The notes under the pieces were generated by a model. It did no database searches and was not told where the DNA came from. It saw only the letters and a list, made by a program, of their open reading frames with translations. The position numbers and the translations under genes are program-made. 64,000 nucleotides of DNA, from positions 62,001 through 126,000 of the forward strand of contig JAHEGE010000002.1 in the NCBI GenBank assembly GCA_024639905.1, read 5' to 3'. This DNA comes from Gammaproteobacteria bacterium. GTDB taxonomy: Bacteria; Pseudomonadota; Gammaproteobacteria; Pseudomonadales; Pseudohongiellaceae. Below, piece after piece: positions 6,780-15,298 of this stretch (positions are counted from its first letter, which is position 1; each line of letters begins with the position of its first letter).

Positions 6780-8225
6780 ATGGCACAGATGCAAAGCGGC
6801 GATCAGTCTGCCGAACGACACGGGCGTAACGCTTCGAAGGCTAGCGATGAGTTAGGCGCGGTGGCTACCCCGTCGCTCGCCGCTGACGGCTTCGGGTCAG
6901 GCCCGCTGCGTGCACTTGGCGAGCGCATCGTCGCGAGCGGAGCTTTGGGGCGTTCGCAAACTTACGAGCGCCTGCTGAATTACCTCATCGATGCGAGTAT
7001 TAACGGCGAGACTCCACGCGAGTTAGACATCGCGCTCGGTGCGCTGGGGCGCGATGACAGTTTCGACGTGACTGCCGATTCGGCAGTGCGCGTCGCCATC
7101 CATCAGCTGCGTAAGAAGCTATCAGCGTATTATGCCGAGCACGAGCCGGCAGCCGAGTTATGTCTGGTGCTGCCCAAGGGGAGGCATAGTCTTTACGCCG
7201 AGGCCAAGCCTCGCGCCGCGATTGACGATTCGCTCACCACTAACGCTCTCCCTAACGCCCTCCCTAACGCCGCCATGCCGGGCGAGAATCGCTCGCCCGC
7301 GCGGCTGGCAAGCCTATTTACTTGGAATAGCTTAAGCCTTAACACAGCGCTATTAGTGATCGCTATCGTCTTGCTAGTAGGTAATTTGCTCCGCAGTGGC
7401 GCGCCTGAGATACAGCGCGTAAACGCAGTGGCAAGCATTGCCGGACATCCTCTCTGGGCGAGCGTGCTTGCAGACGACAAGCCGCTGCTTATTGTGATGG
7501 GTGATTACTACATTTTCGGCGAGCTTAGTGCGAACGGAAACGTGGCGCGTATGGTGCGCGAGTTCAATGTGAATTCGAGCACCGATCTCGAAGAGCTGCG
7601 CTTTAGCGACATCGAACACACCGAGAATTACCTCGACCTCGATCTCAGTTACATGCCAGAAGGGAGTGCGTTTGCTCTTGCCAGAATCGTTCCGCTTCTT
7701 CAGCAGAGCGGTAAGGTGATTAATATGACGATGATGTCAGACCTTACCACGGCAGACATACGCGCTAACCACCTGGTCTATATCGGCTACATCAGCGCAC
7801 TGGAGCGCCTCGCGAATTTGGCGTTCGCAGGATCCGGGCTTACCATCGGGCGCAGCTACGACGAGCTCATTGAACTCGAGACACAGCGCTATTTTACCAG
7901 TGATGCAGGCCTGCCAGAGCAGGGTGAGCCGTTTCGCGATTACGGGTTTTTCTCGAGTTTTCCTGCAAGCCGAGACACTCAGGTCATTTTAGTTGCTGGC
8001 ATGCGTGACGCTGGGCTTATGCACATGGCGCAGGCGCTGTCGGAGACAGAATCCTTAGACGAGTTGTTGGTATCAATCGATAATGATACCCATGAGGCGC
8101 TGGCAAGCCTTGAGGCGTTGTATGAAGTGTATGGAATAGACCGAATGAATTTCGATGCGAAGCTCGTTTACAGCCACTTGTTGGAGACGGGCAATCTGTG
8201 GGGAGCAGGGTCGAACGAGGAGTAG
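6780..8225 (+). CDS. membrane-anchored winged-helix-like regulator with periplasmic sensor domain
   Basis: A 481-residue protein counted from ATG 6780. An in-frame ATG at 6669 overlaps the previous gene and lies upstream of the likely promoter. Residues about 43-143 resemble the N-terminal DNA-binding-type domain found before adenylate cyclase or TPR parts in other bacteria: helical SQTYERLLNYLID, then DDSFDVTADSAVRVAIHQLR and KLSAYY, then the LPKGRHSL strand pair. An ALPN-repeat linker (a duplicated 12-mer at 7248-7271) precedes one transmembrane helix (about 187-204), so the remaining 275 residues would be periplasmic. I do not recognise that part. This is the layout of a ToxR/CadC-type one-component regulator, but it is not that family; function is inferred. 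Confidence 0.7.
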   Translation: MAQMQSGDQSAERHGRNASKASDELGAVATPSLAADGFGSGPLRALGERIVASGALGRSQTYERLLNYLIDASINGETPRELDIALGALGRDDSFDVTADSAVRVAIHQLRKKLSAYYAEHEPAAELCLVLPKGRHSLYAEAKPRAAIDDSLTTNALPNALPNAAMPGENRSPARLASLFTWNSLSLNTALLVIAIVLLVGNLLRSGAPEIQRVNAVASIAGHPLWASVLADDKPLLIVMGDYYIFGELSANGNVARMVREFNVNSSTDLEELRFSDIEHTENYLDLDLSYMPEGSAFALARIVPLLQQSGKVINMTMMSDLTTADIRANHLVYIGYISALERLANLAFAGSGLTIGRSYDELIELETQRYFTSDAGLPEQGEPFRDYGFFSSFPASRDTQVILVAGMRDAGLMHMAQALSETESLDELLVSIDNDTHEALASLEALYEVYGIDRMNFDAKLVYSHLLETGNLWGAGSNEE

Positions 8226-8236
8226 AGGTGTCGGGC

Positions 8237-8464
8237 TTAGGCGTGGGATGCCATGTGTTGGATGACGCCAGGTTTGCGGCTCTCCACCTTCGAGATCTTG
8301 TATTCGTAGTTGGCGGCGCAGGGGTCTATATCGAGCGCTTCATCGATAGCGGCGGTGAGGTCGGCCTGCGCGGCTTGACGTGTTAGATAGGGGCCGGAGA
8401 TACGAACCTGCAACGACTTATCTTGCGGGGCAGAGGCGACGATGTAGAAGTTTTTCGCGTTCAC
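8237..8464 (-). CDS. small protein of unknown function (75 residues)
   Basis: A compact soluble protein starting with GTG at 8464, with a GAGAG stretch 6-10 bases upstream. Two strand-like segments (KNFYIVASAP and SLQVRISGPY) are followed by a helix (TRQAAQADLTAAIDEALD) and a last strand (NYEYKISKVES), a plausible alpha/beta fold. I recognise no family. It is convergent with the membrane regulator (11 bases between stops). The opposite-strand frame here is poorer in composition, which favours this reading. Confidence 0.6.
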   Translation of the reverse strand: MNAKNFYIVASAPQDKSLQVRISGPYLTRQAAQADLTAAIDEALDIDPCAANYEYKISKVESRKPGVIQHMASHA

Positions 8465-8630
8465 TGAACTCTCTCTGTTCTTAGCACTCTGGCGCTGTAG
8501 AACATTAGAACATTGCTTTTACCCTACTCGGCGACTGGTTAGACAGGTAAGAGTGCGCCCAACTAGAGTAACTATCGGCCGCATAACCTGTTGCTCAAGC
8601 GCCGGCGGACGAGATTCTAACGCTTCCTAA

Positions 8631-10091
8631 ATGCCCTGCGCTAGCATTTTCGTGGCGATTTCCGGCGAGTCCTCAGAGCGGCTAGGAGAGTGTGGCTTGT
8701 CCTCAATGAATACCCCAATGCGCAGTCCTCGGCCGCGCCTCTCAGTCGTGATTCCAGTTCTCAATGAAGCGCCGTCGCTGACGCGTTTTTTGACACGCTT
8801 GCAACCGTGGCGAGAGGCCGGCCATGAGCTGATTGTCGTCGACGGGAAGAGCGAGGACGACAGCGCGGCGTCGGCTATTCCCTTGGCCGATAGTGTGAAG
8901 ATCGCCCCCCCCAGCAGGGCAGGCCAGATGCGAGTAGGGGCTGCACTCGCTAGCGGTGATCTACTCTTGTTTCTCCATGCGGATACCGACTTACCTCTCA
9001 ACGCGCCCGAGCTTATCGAAGGCGCACTGGAGCATGGAGCGGATTGGGGCTGGTTCGACGTCACACTCGACGCGCCGGGGCTCGCGTTTAGGATTATTGG
9101 TGCGGCGATGAATGCGCGTGCGCGGCTAACTCGTGTGTGCACTGGCGACCAAGCGCTTTTCGTGCGCCGCGAACTGTACTCTCGACTAGGAGGCTTTCCT
9201 CGTTATCCGCTCATGGAAGACGTCGCATTTAGCAAGCGCTTACGCGCCGTCGCCGCTGCAGGTGTCATCTCGACGCCAGGGATCACCTCGAGCAGGCGCT
9301 GGCAGAAGAAAGGGGTTCTGCGAACAGTCTTGCTTATGTGGGAACTGCGGCTGCGCTACTTCTTTGGCGAATCGCCCGTGTCTCTGCACCGACGCTATTA
9401 TCCAGCGAGCCGTCCGCAGGTGTTGAAGTACCCCCAAGCGCGCGTGCGCGTCTTCGCCAAAGAGCCTGTCGCCGGCCAAGTAAAGACTCGGCTCATTACT
9501 GCCCTTGGTGCCGAGCAAGCCATGGCGCTGCATTGTGCCATGGTAGGGCGGATAGCTGGGATGCTCAGCGGGTCGTCGCTTGCGCCTTGGGGGTTTTCCG
9601 TCGCCGGCGATCAGACTCATAAGCTTTTTAGCGGGCGCGGCGCTAGCCTAGCCGCGGTGCCGCAGCGTGGGTCAGATCTCGGCGAACGCATGGCGCTGGC
9701 TGCGCGAAACAGTCTAGCTGGCCTCGATGAAGTGGATCCCGGAGAAGCCAACCTCGATGAGGGGGCGGTTGGCGCCGTGGTGCTCTTGGGCGCAGACTGT
9801 CCCGCGCTCACGGCGGAGGTCTTAGAGCAGGCGCTGGCCTCACTAACCCAAGGCGCTGAGGTAGTCTTCGTGCCTGCAGTGGACGGGGGTTATGTGCTTC
9901 TGGGTATGACTCGATTTGTCCCCGAGCTGTTCGACAATATCGCCTGGGGAACGCCTGTGGTCTTAGCGCAGAGTCTTGAGCGTCTGCGTGGCGTTGGTAT
10001 AGAGGCCACCTGTCTGGCGCCGCTATGGGATGTGGATACTGAGGACGACTTGGTACGCCTAGAGGGCCTGGAACCGCCGCTCAGCTTTTAG
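8631..10091 (+). CDS. fused glycosyltransferase: TIGR04283-like domain + TIGR04282-like domain
   Basis: Two enzymes normally encoded separately are joined. Residues about 36-265 form a GT-A glycosyltransferase: LSVVIPVLNE, ELIVVDGKSEDDS, FLHADTDLP, the acceptor loop TGDQALFVRR, and GGFPRYPLMEDV. Residues about 270-486 form the DUF2064/TIGR04282-type nucleotidyl-sugar domain (VRVFAKEPVAGQVKTRL, LGADCPALT, PAVDGGYVLLGM, WDVDTEDDL). Both families carry the label arsenosugar biosynthesis glycosyltransferase, but no arsM or radical SAM arsenosugar gene is nearby, so the substrate is open. The start is uncertain: ATG 8631 is the outermost, while ATG 8706 or 8718 would leave both domains intact; none has a good ribosome site. 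Confidence 0.85.
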   Translation: MPCASIFVAISGESSERLGECGLSSMNTPMRSPRPRLSVVIPVLNEAPSLTRFLTRLQPWREAGHELIVVDGKSEDDSAASAIPLADSVKIAPPSRAGQMRVGAALASGDLLLFLHADTDLPLNAPELIEGALEHGADWGWFDVTLDAPGLAFRIIGAAMNARARLTRVCTGDQALFVRRELYSRLGGFPRYPLMEDVAFSKRLRAVAAAGVISTPGITSSRRWQKKGVLRTVLLMWELRLRYFFGESPVSLHRRYYPASRPQVLKYPQARVRVFAKEPVAGQVKTRLITALGAEQAMALHCAMVGRIAGMLSGSSLAPWGFSVAGDQTHKLFSGRGASLAAVPQRGSDLGERMALAARNSLAGLDEVDPGEANLDEGAVGAVVLLGADCPALTAEVLEQALASLTQGAEVVFVPAVDGGYVLLGMTRFVPELFDNIAWGTPVVLAQSLERLRGVGIEATCLAPLWDVDTEDDLVRLEGLEPPLSF

Positions 10092-10147
10092 AGAGGGTCT
10101 TCTAGAGAGGATCTTCTAGAGAGGGTCTTCGTCTAGAGAGAGTCTTC
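10089..10147. repeat. four 14-bp direct repeats between convergent genes
   Basis: TAGAGAGGGTCTTC-type units begin at 10089, 10103, 10117 and 10134. The first three are head to tail; the fourth comes after a 3-base insert. Units differ by single bases. The first unit holds the stop codon of the glycosyltransferase gene, and the CTA overlapping the start of the fourth holds the stop of the opposite FlgM-like gene. Confidence 0.9.
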
Positions 10148-10459
10148 GTCGTGGCTCTTGCCTGCATCCTTGCGGTCGAAATCGAGCATCTTGTCTGCGA
10201 GTTTTGAACTGTCGATCGTGAAATTGCCTTTTTCGAGTCTGTTATTCAGTTCGACTACTCGTGCCATGTCCATGCTTGGGAGTCCTTCGATTGCTGTTTT
10301 TAGCTCTGCGGTAAGCCGCTCGAGCTTGCGTAGTCCTGCTGCCAGATCCTCTGCACTGCGTGCCGAATCGGCGCGGCTCGCGCGCGCGTCACGCACCTTA
10401 GCGAGTACGCTCTGTAGCTCTGAGCTTGCGCTGCTCAATGAGTTTTCGACGTTGTCCAC
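10133..10459 (-). CDS. flgM: FlgM-like anti-sigma-28 factor
   Basis: A 108-residue, mostly helical, unstructured-looking protein. The C-terminal part, MDMARVVELNNRLEKGNF then TIDSSKLADKMLDF (about 63-95), follows the FlgM pattern D-x-x-R/K-V-x-x-I/L-(x)n-I-x-x-G-x-(F/Y)-x-I/V-(D/N)-x-x-x-(I/L)-A. FlgM holds sigma-28 (FliA) inactive until the flagellar hook is complete, then is exported. The start is GTG at 10459 with a weak ribosome site. Lying beside fleQ supports a flagellar role, yet no other flagellar gene is in the window. The last five residues are encoded by the adjacent repeat array. Confidence 0.6.
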   Translation of the reverse strand: MDNVENSLSSASSELQSVLAKVRDARASRADSARSAEDLAAGLRKLERLTAELKTAIEGLPSMDMARVVELNNRLEKGNFTIDSSKLADKMLDFDRKDAGKSHDEDSL

Positions 10460-10710
10460 AAGCGCTGCCCACTAAGTCATAACGAGTTGAGTCGAGTGCG
10501 GTGCCGGTGAGTGCCGACCACGCGTAGGGTCTTATCGCTCCGAACACGTCATCAAACGACGCCTCGAGCCTAATTTATAGCGTCGTCCAGCAGGATATCT
10601 TTAAGGCTTTGCGCGACAAGAGTGTTCGCTCACGCTCGCGAGGCCGCAGCGATTGACTCATGCACGCGTGCGATGTCTAATCCTACGCACACTGATACGC
10701 AAATACCCTC

Positions 10711-12315
10711 ATGACTTCTCCGACCCCCAGCGACAGCACACTCAGCGCCTCGTTGCCGCACAGCGCGGACACTAACGCCAGGTATTCTGAGTCTATTCTG
10801 CTGATAGAGGACTGTGCGGAGACCCGCCGCGACCTCATGACCGCGCTGAAATTCCTCGGCGAAAGGGCGCTCGCAGTGACCAGCGAAGAGGCTGAGGCGT
10901 CCATGAGCGCGCGATCTGAGGCCAGCGACCGAGTAGGGCTGGCGATCGTCGGCTCGAGTGTGCCCAACCTTATCCAGACGCTGAATACACTGTCTGAATG
11001 CGATTCGACCTTGCCGTTCCTGCTCATCGGCTCACAGGCAGAGGGCATGCTTGCCGCTCATCCTATGCTCGCTGCCAAGGTTGTCGCGCAGCTGGCACAC
11101 GACTGCGGTTTTCAACCCCTGCTCGACGCCATTCATAAGTCGCGACTCTACAACCAGCACTCCCAGAGATTGCGTGGCAGTTCGGCGGTGCGGGACTACA
11201 ACATGTTTCGCAGCCTGGTTGGCAGAAGCGATGAGATCGAGCGCGTGCGCAAGATGATGGGGCAGGTAGCGAACACCGAGGTGAGCGTGTTGATTACCGG
11301 CGAGTCGGGCACGGGCAAGGAAGTGGTCGCGCGCAATCTCCATAATAATTCTGCGCGAGCAGCTGGGGCGTTCGTGCCCATTAACTGCGGCGCGATTCCT
11401 CGTGAGCTCTTAGAGAGCGAGCTGTTTGGGCATGAAAAGGGCGCCTTTACCGGGGCCGTTGCCGCACGTAGTGGGCGTTTCGAGATCGCCGACGGTGGCA
11501 CGCTGTTTCTCGATGAGATCGGCGATATGCCGCTTGATATGCAGGTGAAACTGCTGCGCGTGCTACAGGAACGGAGCTTCGAGCGCGTCGGAGGGGTGGA
11601 GACGCTCACTGCGGACGTGCGCATCGTTGCCGCGACACACCGTGACTTAGAAAAAATGATTGAGTCGGGCGAATTTAGGCAGGATCTCTATTATCGACTG
11701 AACGTGTTCCCCATCGAGATGCCTGCACTGCGTGAGCGTCCGAATGACATACCGCTGCTACTGAATGAACTCATTGCGTCCTTAGAGCAGGAAGGGCGTG
11801 GTTCGGTGCGCTTCAACTCGGCTGCGATCGCTGCGCTGACGCTCCATTCCTGGCCCGGCAACGTCCGCGAGCTGGCGAACCTCGTGGAGCGCATGGCGAT
11901 CCTGCACCCACATGGCATCGTTGGTTTGAAAGACTTGCCGCAGAAGTTGAGGATGCTCGCAGAGACGCAGTCGCACAGTTTGCCAGAAGACCTGCCGCTC
12001 GAAGCGGCGCCGCCGTCGATGCCTGCGACCGCTCCTTCATCCCGTGCACTCTCTCTCACCGGCTTGGACTTGAAGGAGTATCTGGCGGGTTTGGAGCGCG
12101 ATCTCATTGAAAAAGCGCTCGACGATAGCCGCGGCGTAGTCACGCGTGCCGCCGATAGGCTGGGCATAGGGCGGACAACCCTGGTTGAAAAGATGCGGAA
12201 GTACAAACTGCCCCGCTTAGGGGATGAGAGCCACGAGCAACAAGGGCAGGACGAGGATAAAGACGGGGACAGCGAACACGCTAGGTTCAGTGATCCAGCG
12301 AGTCGCCTCCAGTAG
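10711..12315 (+). CDS. fleQ: sigma-54-dependent flagellar master regulator FleQ/FlrA
   Basis: A 534-residue enhancer-binding protein. The N-terminal domain ([15 protein letters not shown], about 28-150) is a degenerate receiver as in FleQ. The AAA+ domain has Walker A GESGTGKE (197-204), the sigma-54 contact loop GAFTGA (244-249) and Walker B FLDEIGD. The C-terminal Fis-type HTH is [36 protein letters not shown] and [18 protein letters not shown] track closely with FleQ of Pseudomonas and FlrA of Vibrio. It activates flagellar genes with RpoN and in Pseudomonas also responds to c-di-GMP. The extra 28-residue acidic tail after the HTH is unusual. It converges on purN with two bases between. 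Confidence 0.88.
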   Translation: MTSPTPSDSTLSASLPHSADTNARYSESILLIEDCAETRRDLMTALKFLGERALAVTSEEAEASMSARSEASDRVGLAIVGSSVPNLIQTLNTLSECDSTLPFLLIGSQAEGMLAAHPMLAAKVVAQLAHDCGFQPLLDAIHKSRLYNQHSQRLRGSSAVRDYNMFRSLVGRSDEIERVRKMMGQVANTEVSVLITGESGTGKEVVARNLHNNSARAAGAFVPINCGAIPRELLESELFGHEKGAFTGAVAARSGRFEIADGGTLFLDEIGDMPLDMQVKLLRVLQERSFERVGGVETLTADVRIVAATHRDLEKMIESGEFRQDLYYRLNVFPIEMPALRERPNDIPLLLNELIASLEQEGRGSVRFNSAAIAALTLHSWPGNVRELANLVERMAILHPHGIVGLKDLPQKLRMLAETQSHSLPEDLPLEAAPPSMPATAPSSRALSLTGLDLKEYLAGLERDLIEKALDDSRGVVTRAADRLGIGRTTLVEKMRKYKLPRLGDESHEQQGQDEDKDGDSEHARFSDPASRLQ

Positions 12316-12317
12316 CG

Positions 12318-12977
12318 CTACTCGTCGCTGTGCGTCGTCGTCGGAAGATCCAGCTCTGAGTGCACTGCGCGCCCTTCTTCGAGTCGCAGACAACCCGTGG
12401 CAAACCAGCGCACTACGCGTGGATACAGTCGATGTTCCTCGACGAGTACCCGCGCTGCGAGGCTTGCCGCATCGTCCTCCCCGTTGACCGCGATGCTCTG
12501 CCTCGCGATTACCGGCCCTCCATCGAGCTCCTCCGTCACGAAATGCACGCTCGCACCGTGTCTAGAAACTCCCGCGTCTAAGGCGCGCTGATGGGTATTA
12601 ATGCCGGGGAAATCGGGGAGCAGGGAGGGGTGAATATTGAGTAGTCGTCCCGCATAGCGGTTCACGAATCCTGCCGTAAGGATGCGCATGAAGCCTGCGA
12701 GGACAAGCAGGTCTGGTTCATAGTTGTCGATGATTTGTGCGAGTTCGCCATCGAAGGCTTCGCGACTGTCGAAACCTAAGTGAGACAGCGAAGCGGTCGC
12801 TATCCCCGCTTGTTGAGCGCGTTGCAGCCCGAGCGCGTCGGGTTTGTTAGAGATGACCGCGGCTATGCGGTAGCCACCAGAGGCGGCATCATCGATTAGC
12901 GCCTGAAGATTGCTGCCGCTTCCCGAGATTAGGACAACGACTGCGCAAGTGCGCGTAGAGTGGGGCTGAAGGCTCAC
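12318..12977 (-). CDS. purN: phosphoribosylglycinamide formyltransferase
   Basis: Transfers formyl from 10-formyl-THF to GAR in purine synthesis. I choose GTG 12977, which gives 219 residues (the family is about 212) and a GTGA 4-base overlap with the purM stop, a translational-coupling arrangement. The in-frame extension further upstream is Arg-rich, antisense-like sequence inside purM and is rejected. Motifs: [16 protein letters not shown] near the start, the catalytic Asn and His in [12 protein letters not shown], and the catalytic Asp in ELDGGPVI. It is the second gene of a purM-purN operon. Confidence 0.93.
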   Translation of the reverse strand: MSLQPHSTRTCAVVVLISGSGSNLQALIDDAASGGYRIAAVISNKPDALGLQRAQQAGIATASLSHLGFDSREAFDGELAQIIDNYEPDLLVLAGFMRILTAGFVNRYAGRLLNIHPSLLPDFPGINTHQRALDAGVSRHGASVHFVTEELDGGPVIARQSIAVNGEDDAASLAARVLVEEHRLYPRVVRWFATGCLRLEEGRAVHSELDLPTTTHSDE

Positions 12978-14035
12978 GATTCGCCGATGAAAACCACTGA
13001 GTCGTCTCCGTCCGCCTTGTCGGCGACCTCGCCGAGACGGAAGGCTTTGATGCTGCCTAGCGCTAGGCTGGCGAGTGCGGCGTCGGCTTGGTCGGCGCTT
13101 AGACACAGAATCATGCCGACGCCGCAGTTAAATGTTCGCAGCATCTCGCTGTCGCTGATGTTGCCCTCTGTTTGCAACCAGTTGAAAATTTCAGGTCGTC
13201 GCCAGGCGCTTAAGTTGACGATGGCCTGAGTGTTGTCTGGCAACACGCGGGGGATGTTCTCGGTGAAGCCGCCGCCGGTAATGTGGGCGAGGGCATGCAA
13301 GTCGATCTCCTGCGGCAGCGCTGCGATCGTCTTGACGTAGATTTCTGTCGGCGCGAGCAGCGTCTCGCCAAGGGTGGAGTCGCCGAAAGCGGAATCTAGG
13401 CTGGCGCCGCTGCGCTGCAATACCTTGCGGATAAGCGAGTAACCGTTGGAGTGTGGGCCTGACGAGGCGAGTCCAATTAATACATCGCCACTGCGCACCT
13501 TGCTTGGGTCTATGATCTTCGATTTCTCGACAACCCCCACTGAAAAACCAGCGAGGTCGTAATCGTCGCCATCGTACATGCCCGGCATCTCTGCGGTCTC
13601 GCCGCCGATTAGCGCGCAGCCCGCGAGCTCGCAGCCCGCGCCTATGCCAGTCACGACATCGGTCGCGGTCTCTATGTTGAGGCCACCGGTGGCATAATAG
13701 TCGAGGAAAAAGAGGGGCTCTGCGCCACAGACGATTAAATCATTGACGCACATGGCGACGAGATCTATGCCGATTGTGTCGTGCTTTCCCATCTGCATGG
13801 CAAGCTTGAGCTTGGTGCCTACGCCGTCGGTGGCAGAGACTAGAACGGGCTGTTTATACCCTTCGGGGATCTCACACAGTGCGCCGAAACCGCCAATCTG
13901 AGACATGACCTCAGGGCGATGAGTGCGGCGCGTGACAGCCTTGATGTTTTCTACAAGCGCGTTGCCTGCATCGATATCGACGCCCGCGTCGCGATAGCTC
14001 AGGGCGGGCTTGTCGGTGTCGTTAGAGCGAGTCAT
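12974..14035 (-). CDS. purM: phosphoribosylformylglycinamidine cyclo-ligase
   Basis: AIR synthetase: ATP-driven ring closure of FGAM to AIR in purine synthesis. ATG 14035 has AAGGA about eight bases upstream and gives 353 residues, close to the usual 345; an earlier in-frame ATG at 14083 lacks support. Motifs: [13 protein letters not shown] at the N-terminus, the ATP-binding [26 protein letters not shown], and [11 protein letters not shown]. The following purN overlaps by 4 bases. I see no PurR-type box in the 124 bases before the gene. Confidence 0.95.
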   Translation of the reverse strand: MTRSNDTDKPALSYRDAGVDIDAGNALVENIKAVTRRTHRPEVMSQIGGFGALCEIPEGYKQPVLVSATDGVGTKLKLAMQMGKHDTIGIDLVAMCVNDLIVCGAEPLFFLDYYATGGLNIETATDVVTGIGAGCELAGCALIGGETAEMPGMYDGDDYDLAGFSVGVVEKSKIIDPSKVRSGDVLIGLASSGPHSNGYSLIRKVLQRSGASLDSAFGDSTLGETLLAPTEIYVKTIAALPQEIDLHALAHITGGGFTENIPRVLPDNTQAIVNLSAWRRPEIFNWLQTEGNISDSEMLRTFNCGVGMILCLSADQADAALASLALGSIKAFRLGEVADKADGDDSVVFIGES

Positions 14036-14159
14036 GCGGGTCTTCCTTGGCGAGGGTTCTAAGTAGGGGGTGAATGGTAGCAAGAAGTCGCCCCGCAGTC
14101 AGGCATTTAGAGGCTCGCCTGTGGTGAGTCGCTAGGTTGGGCTTTGAGTTTGCAGTATC

Positions 14160-15296
14160 ATGCGCGGCATGACTGTTCTCTCTCTAAAGCGCTGGCTGCT
14201 GCAGCCTTTGCGCGCGCTCCCACAGTGCCTGTTGGTTGCCTCGCTATTAATGGTTTGTGCACCTAGCGCCAGCGCGGTGCAAGTTGAGGGGCTTTATAGC
14301 CATAGCCTGAGCATCGTTGATGAGTCCGATGTCGCGCGCAATGAAGCCTATTCCGCTGCGCTCGCGGCGGTGATTGTGAAACTCACGGGCGGTGTCGTTG
14401 CTCTCGAACTGCCGGGCGTTGACGACGCGCTCGATCAAGCGAGCGATTTCGTGGAGGGAGTAAGCTATGCAAGCACGCCGTCTGCGGCCGGCGCTAACGG
14501 GCCTGAGTCGAATCAGCGCTCTATTACCGTCGACTTCTCTCGCGGATTAGTCGACGCCCTGTTGGGACGCCTCGGAATACCCATCTGGAATAGTAACCGG
14601 CCGAGTGTGCTGGTATGGATGGCACAACAAGACGCGGATGGGCAGAGAAGACACCTAGATCCCGAACGCGACCTCGAGGCAGTTCGCCTACTCGAGGCGT
14701 TCGCTCGCACCCGCGGCCTGCCTTTACTCTTTCCACTTCTCGATTTCGAGGATCGGCAAAATCTGAGTGAATCCGATCTATGGGACCTTAGGGCCGATCA
14801 GATCGCGGTTGCCAGTCAACGTTATGGCGCCGACAGCATTTTGTCGGGCAGACTGTTATCGACGCCGAGTGGCGAACTCGTCGGCCTGTGGCAGTTTCAG
14901 TTCCAGGGCGAGGTGCGGTTGTTTGAAGGCTTGGCGACCGAGCTTGCCGACTATCTCGAAGCGCCGCTGGCCTCGGTTGCCGAGCAGTTGAGTCGCTATT
15001 TTGCGCTTCCCTCAGCGCTAGCCACTGAGCAATTCATTAGGCTGCGGGTGGATGGCATTCGCAGCCTAGGTGATTACGCTGCCCTGCTTGCTTATGTCAC
15101 TGCAATTGGGGTGGTGGCTGATTTTTCTCTGGCAAGTTTGGATGCGGAACGTCTCGAACTCGACCTGATCGTTAAGGGCGAGGGGACAAAGCTAAGCGAG
15201 CTCATCGCGCTCGACAGGGATCTGTTGCCCATCGACACTCTAAACCGAGGCGAGGTCGATGCGCCTAGCCTCCTGCATTACCGGTGGACCCGCTAG
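14160..15296 (+). CDS. DUF2066 family periplasmic protein
   Basis: A 378-residue protein with an N-terminal signal peptide (hydrophobic segment about 22-36, cleavage near SASA-VQ). The DUF2066 signature follows: VEGLYSHSLSIVDES, then AYSAALAAVIVKLTGG. Function is unknown. In many gammaproteobacteria it lies between purM and hda, as here. It is divergent from purM (124 bases) and runs directly into hda (2 bases). A second ATG lies nine bases in; neither has a strong ribosome site. Confidence 0.85.
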   Translation: MRGMTVLSLKRWLLQPLRALPQCLLVASLLMVCAPSASAVQVEGLYSHSLSIVDESDVARNEAYSAALAAVIVKLTGGVVALELPGVDDALDQASDFVEGVSYASTPSAAGANGPESNQRSITVDFSRGLVDALLGRLGIPIWNSNRPSVLVWMAQQDADGQRRHLDPERDLEAVRLLEAFARTRGLPLLFPLLDFEDRQNLSESDLWDLRADQIAVASQRYGADSILSGRLLSTPSGELVGLWQFQFQGEVRLFEGLATELADYLEAPLASVAEQLSRYFALPSALATEQFIRLRVDGIRSLGDYAALLAYVTAIGVVADFSLASLDAERLELDLIVKGEGTKLSELIALDRDLLPIDTLNRGEVDAPSLLHYRWTR

Positions 15297-15298
15297 AG

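Noticed and set aside
8627-9142. 171-residue minus-strand frame inside the fused glycosyltransferase
   Set aside because: Antisense shadow with Ser/Arg-rich composition and no signals.
10089-10147. CRISPR array
   Set aside because: Units are 14 bp with no spacers and no cas genes; a simple tandem repeat.
10158-10475. 105-residue plus-strand frame opposite the FlgM-like gene
   Set aside because: Ser/Arg/Leu-rich low complexity, antisense-like; the minus-strand frame has a family-like C-terminus.
12978-13106. Arg-rich N-terminal extension of PurN
   Set aside because: It lies inside purM, is not like any PurN, and the GTGA overlap gives the right length.
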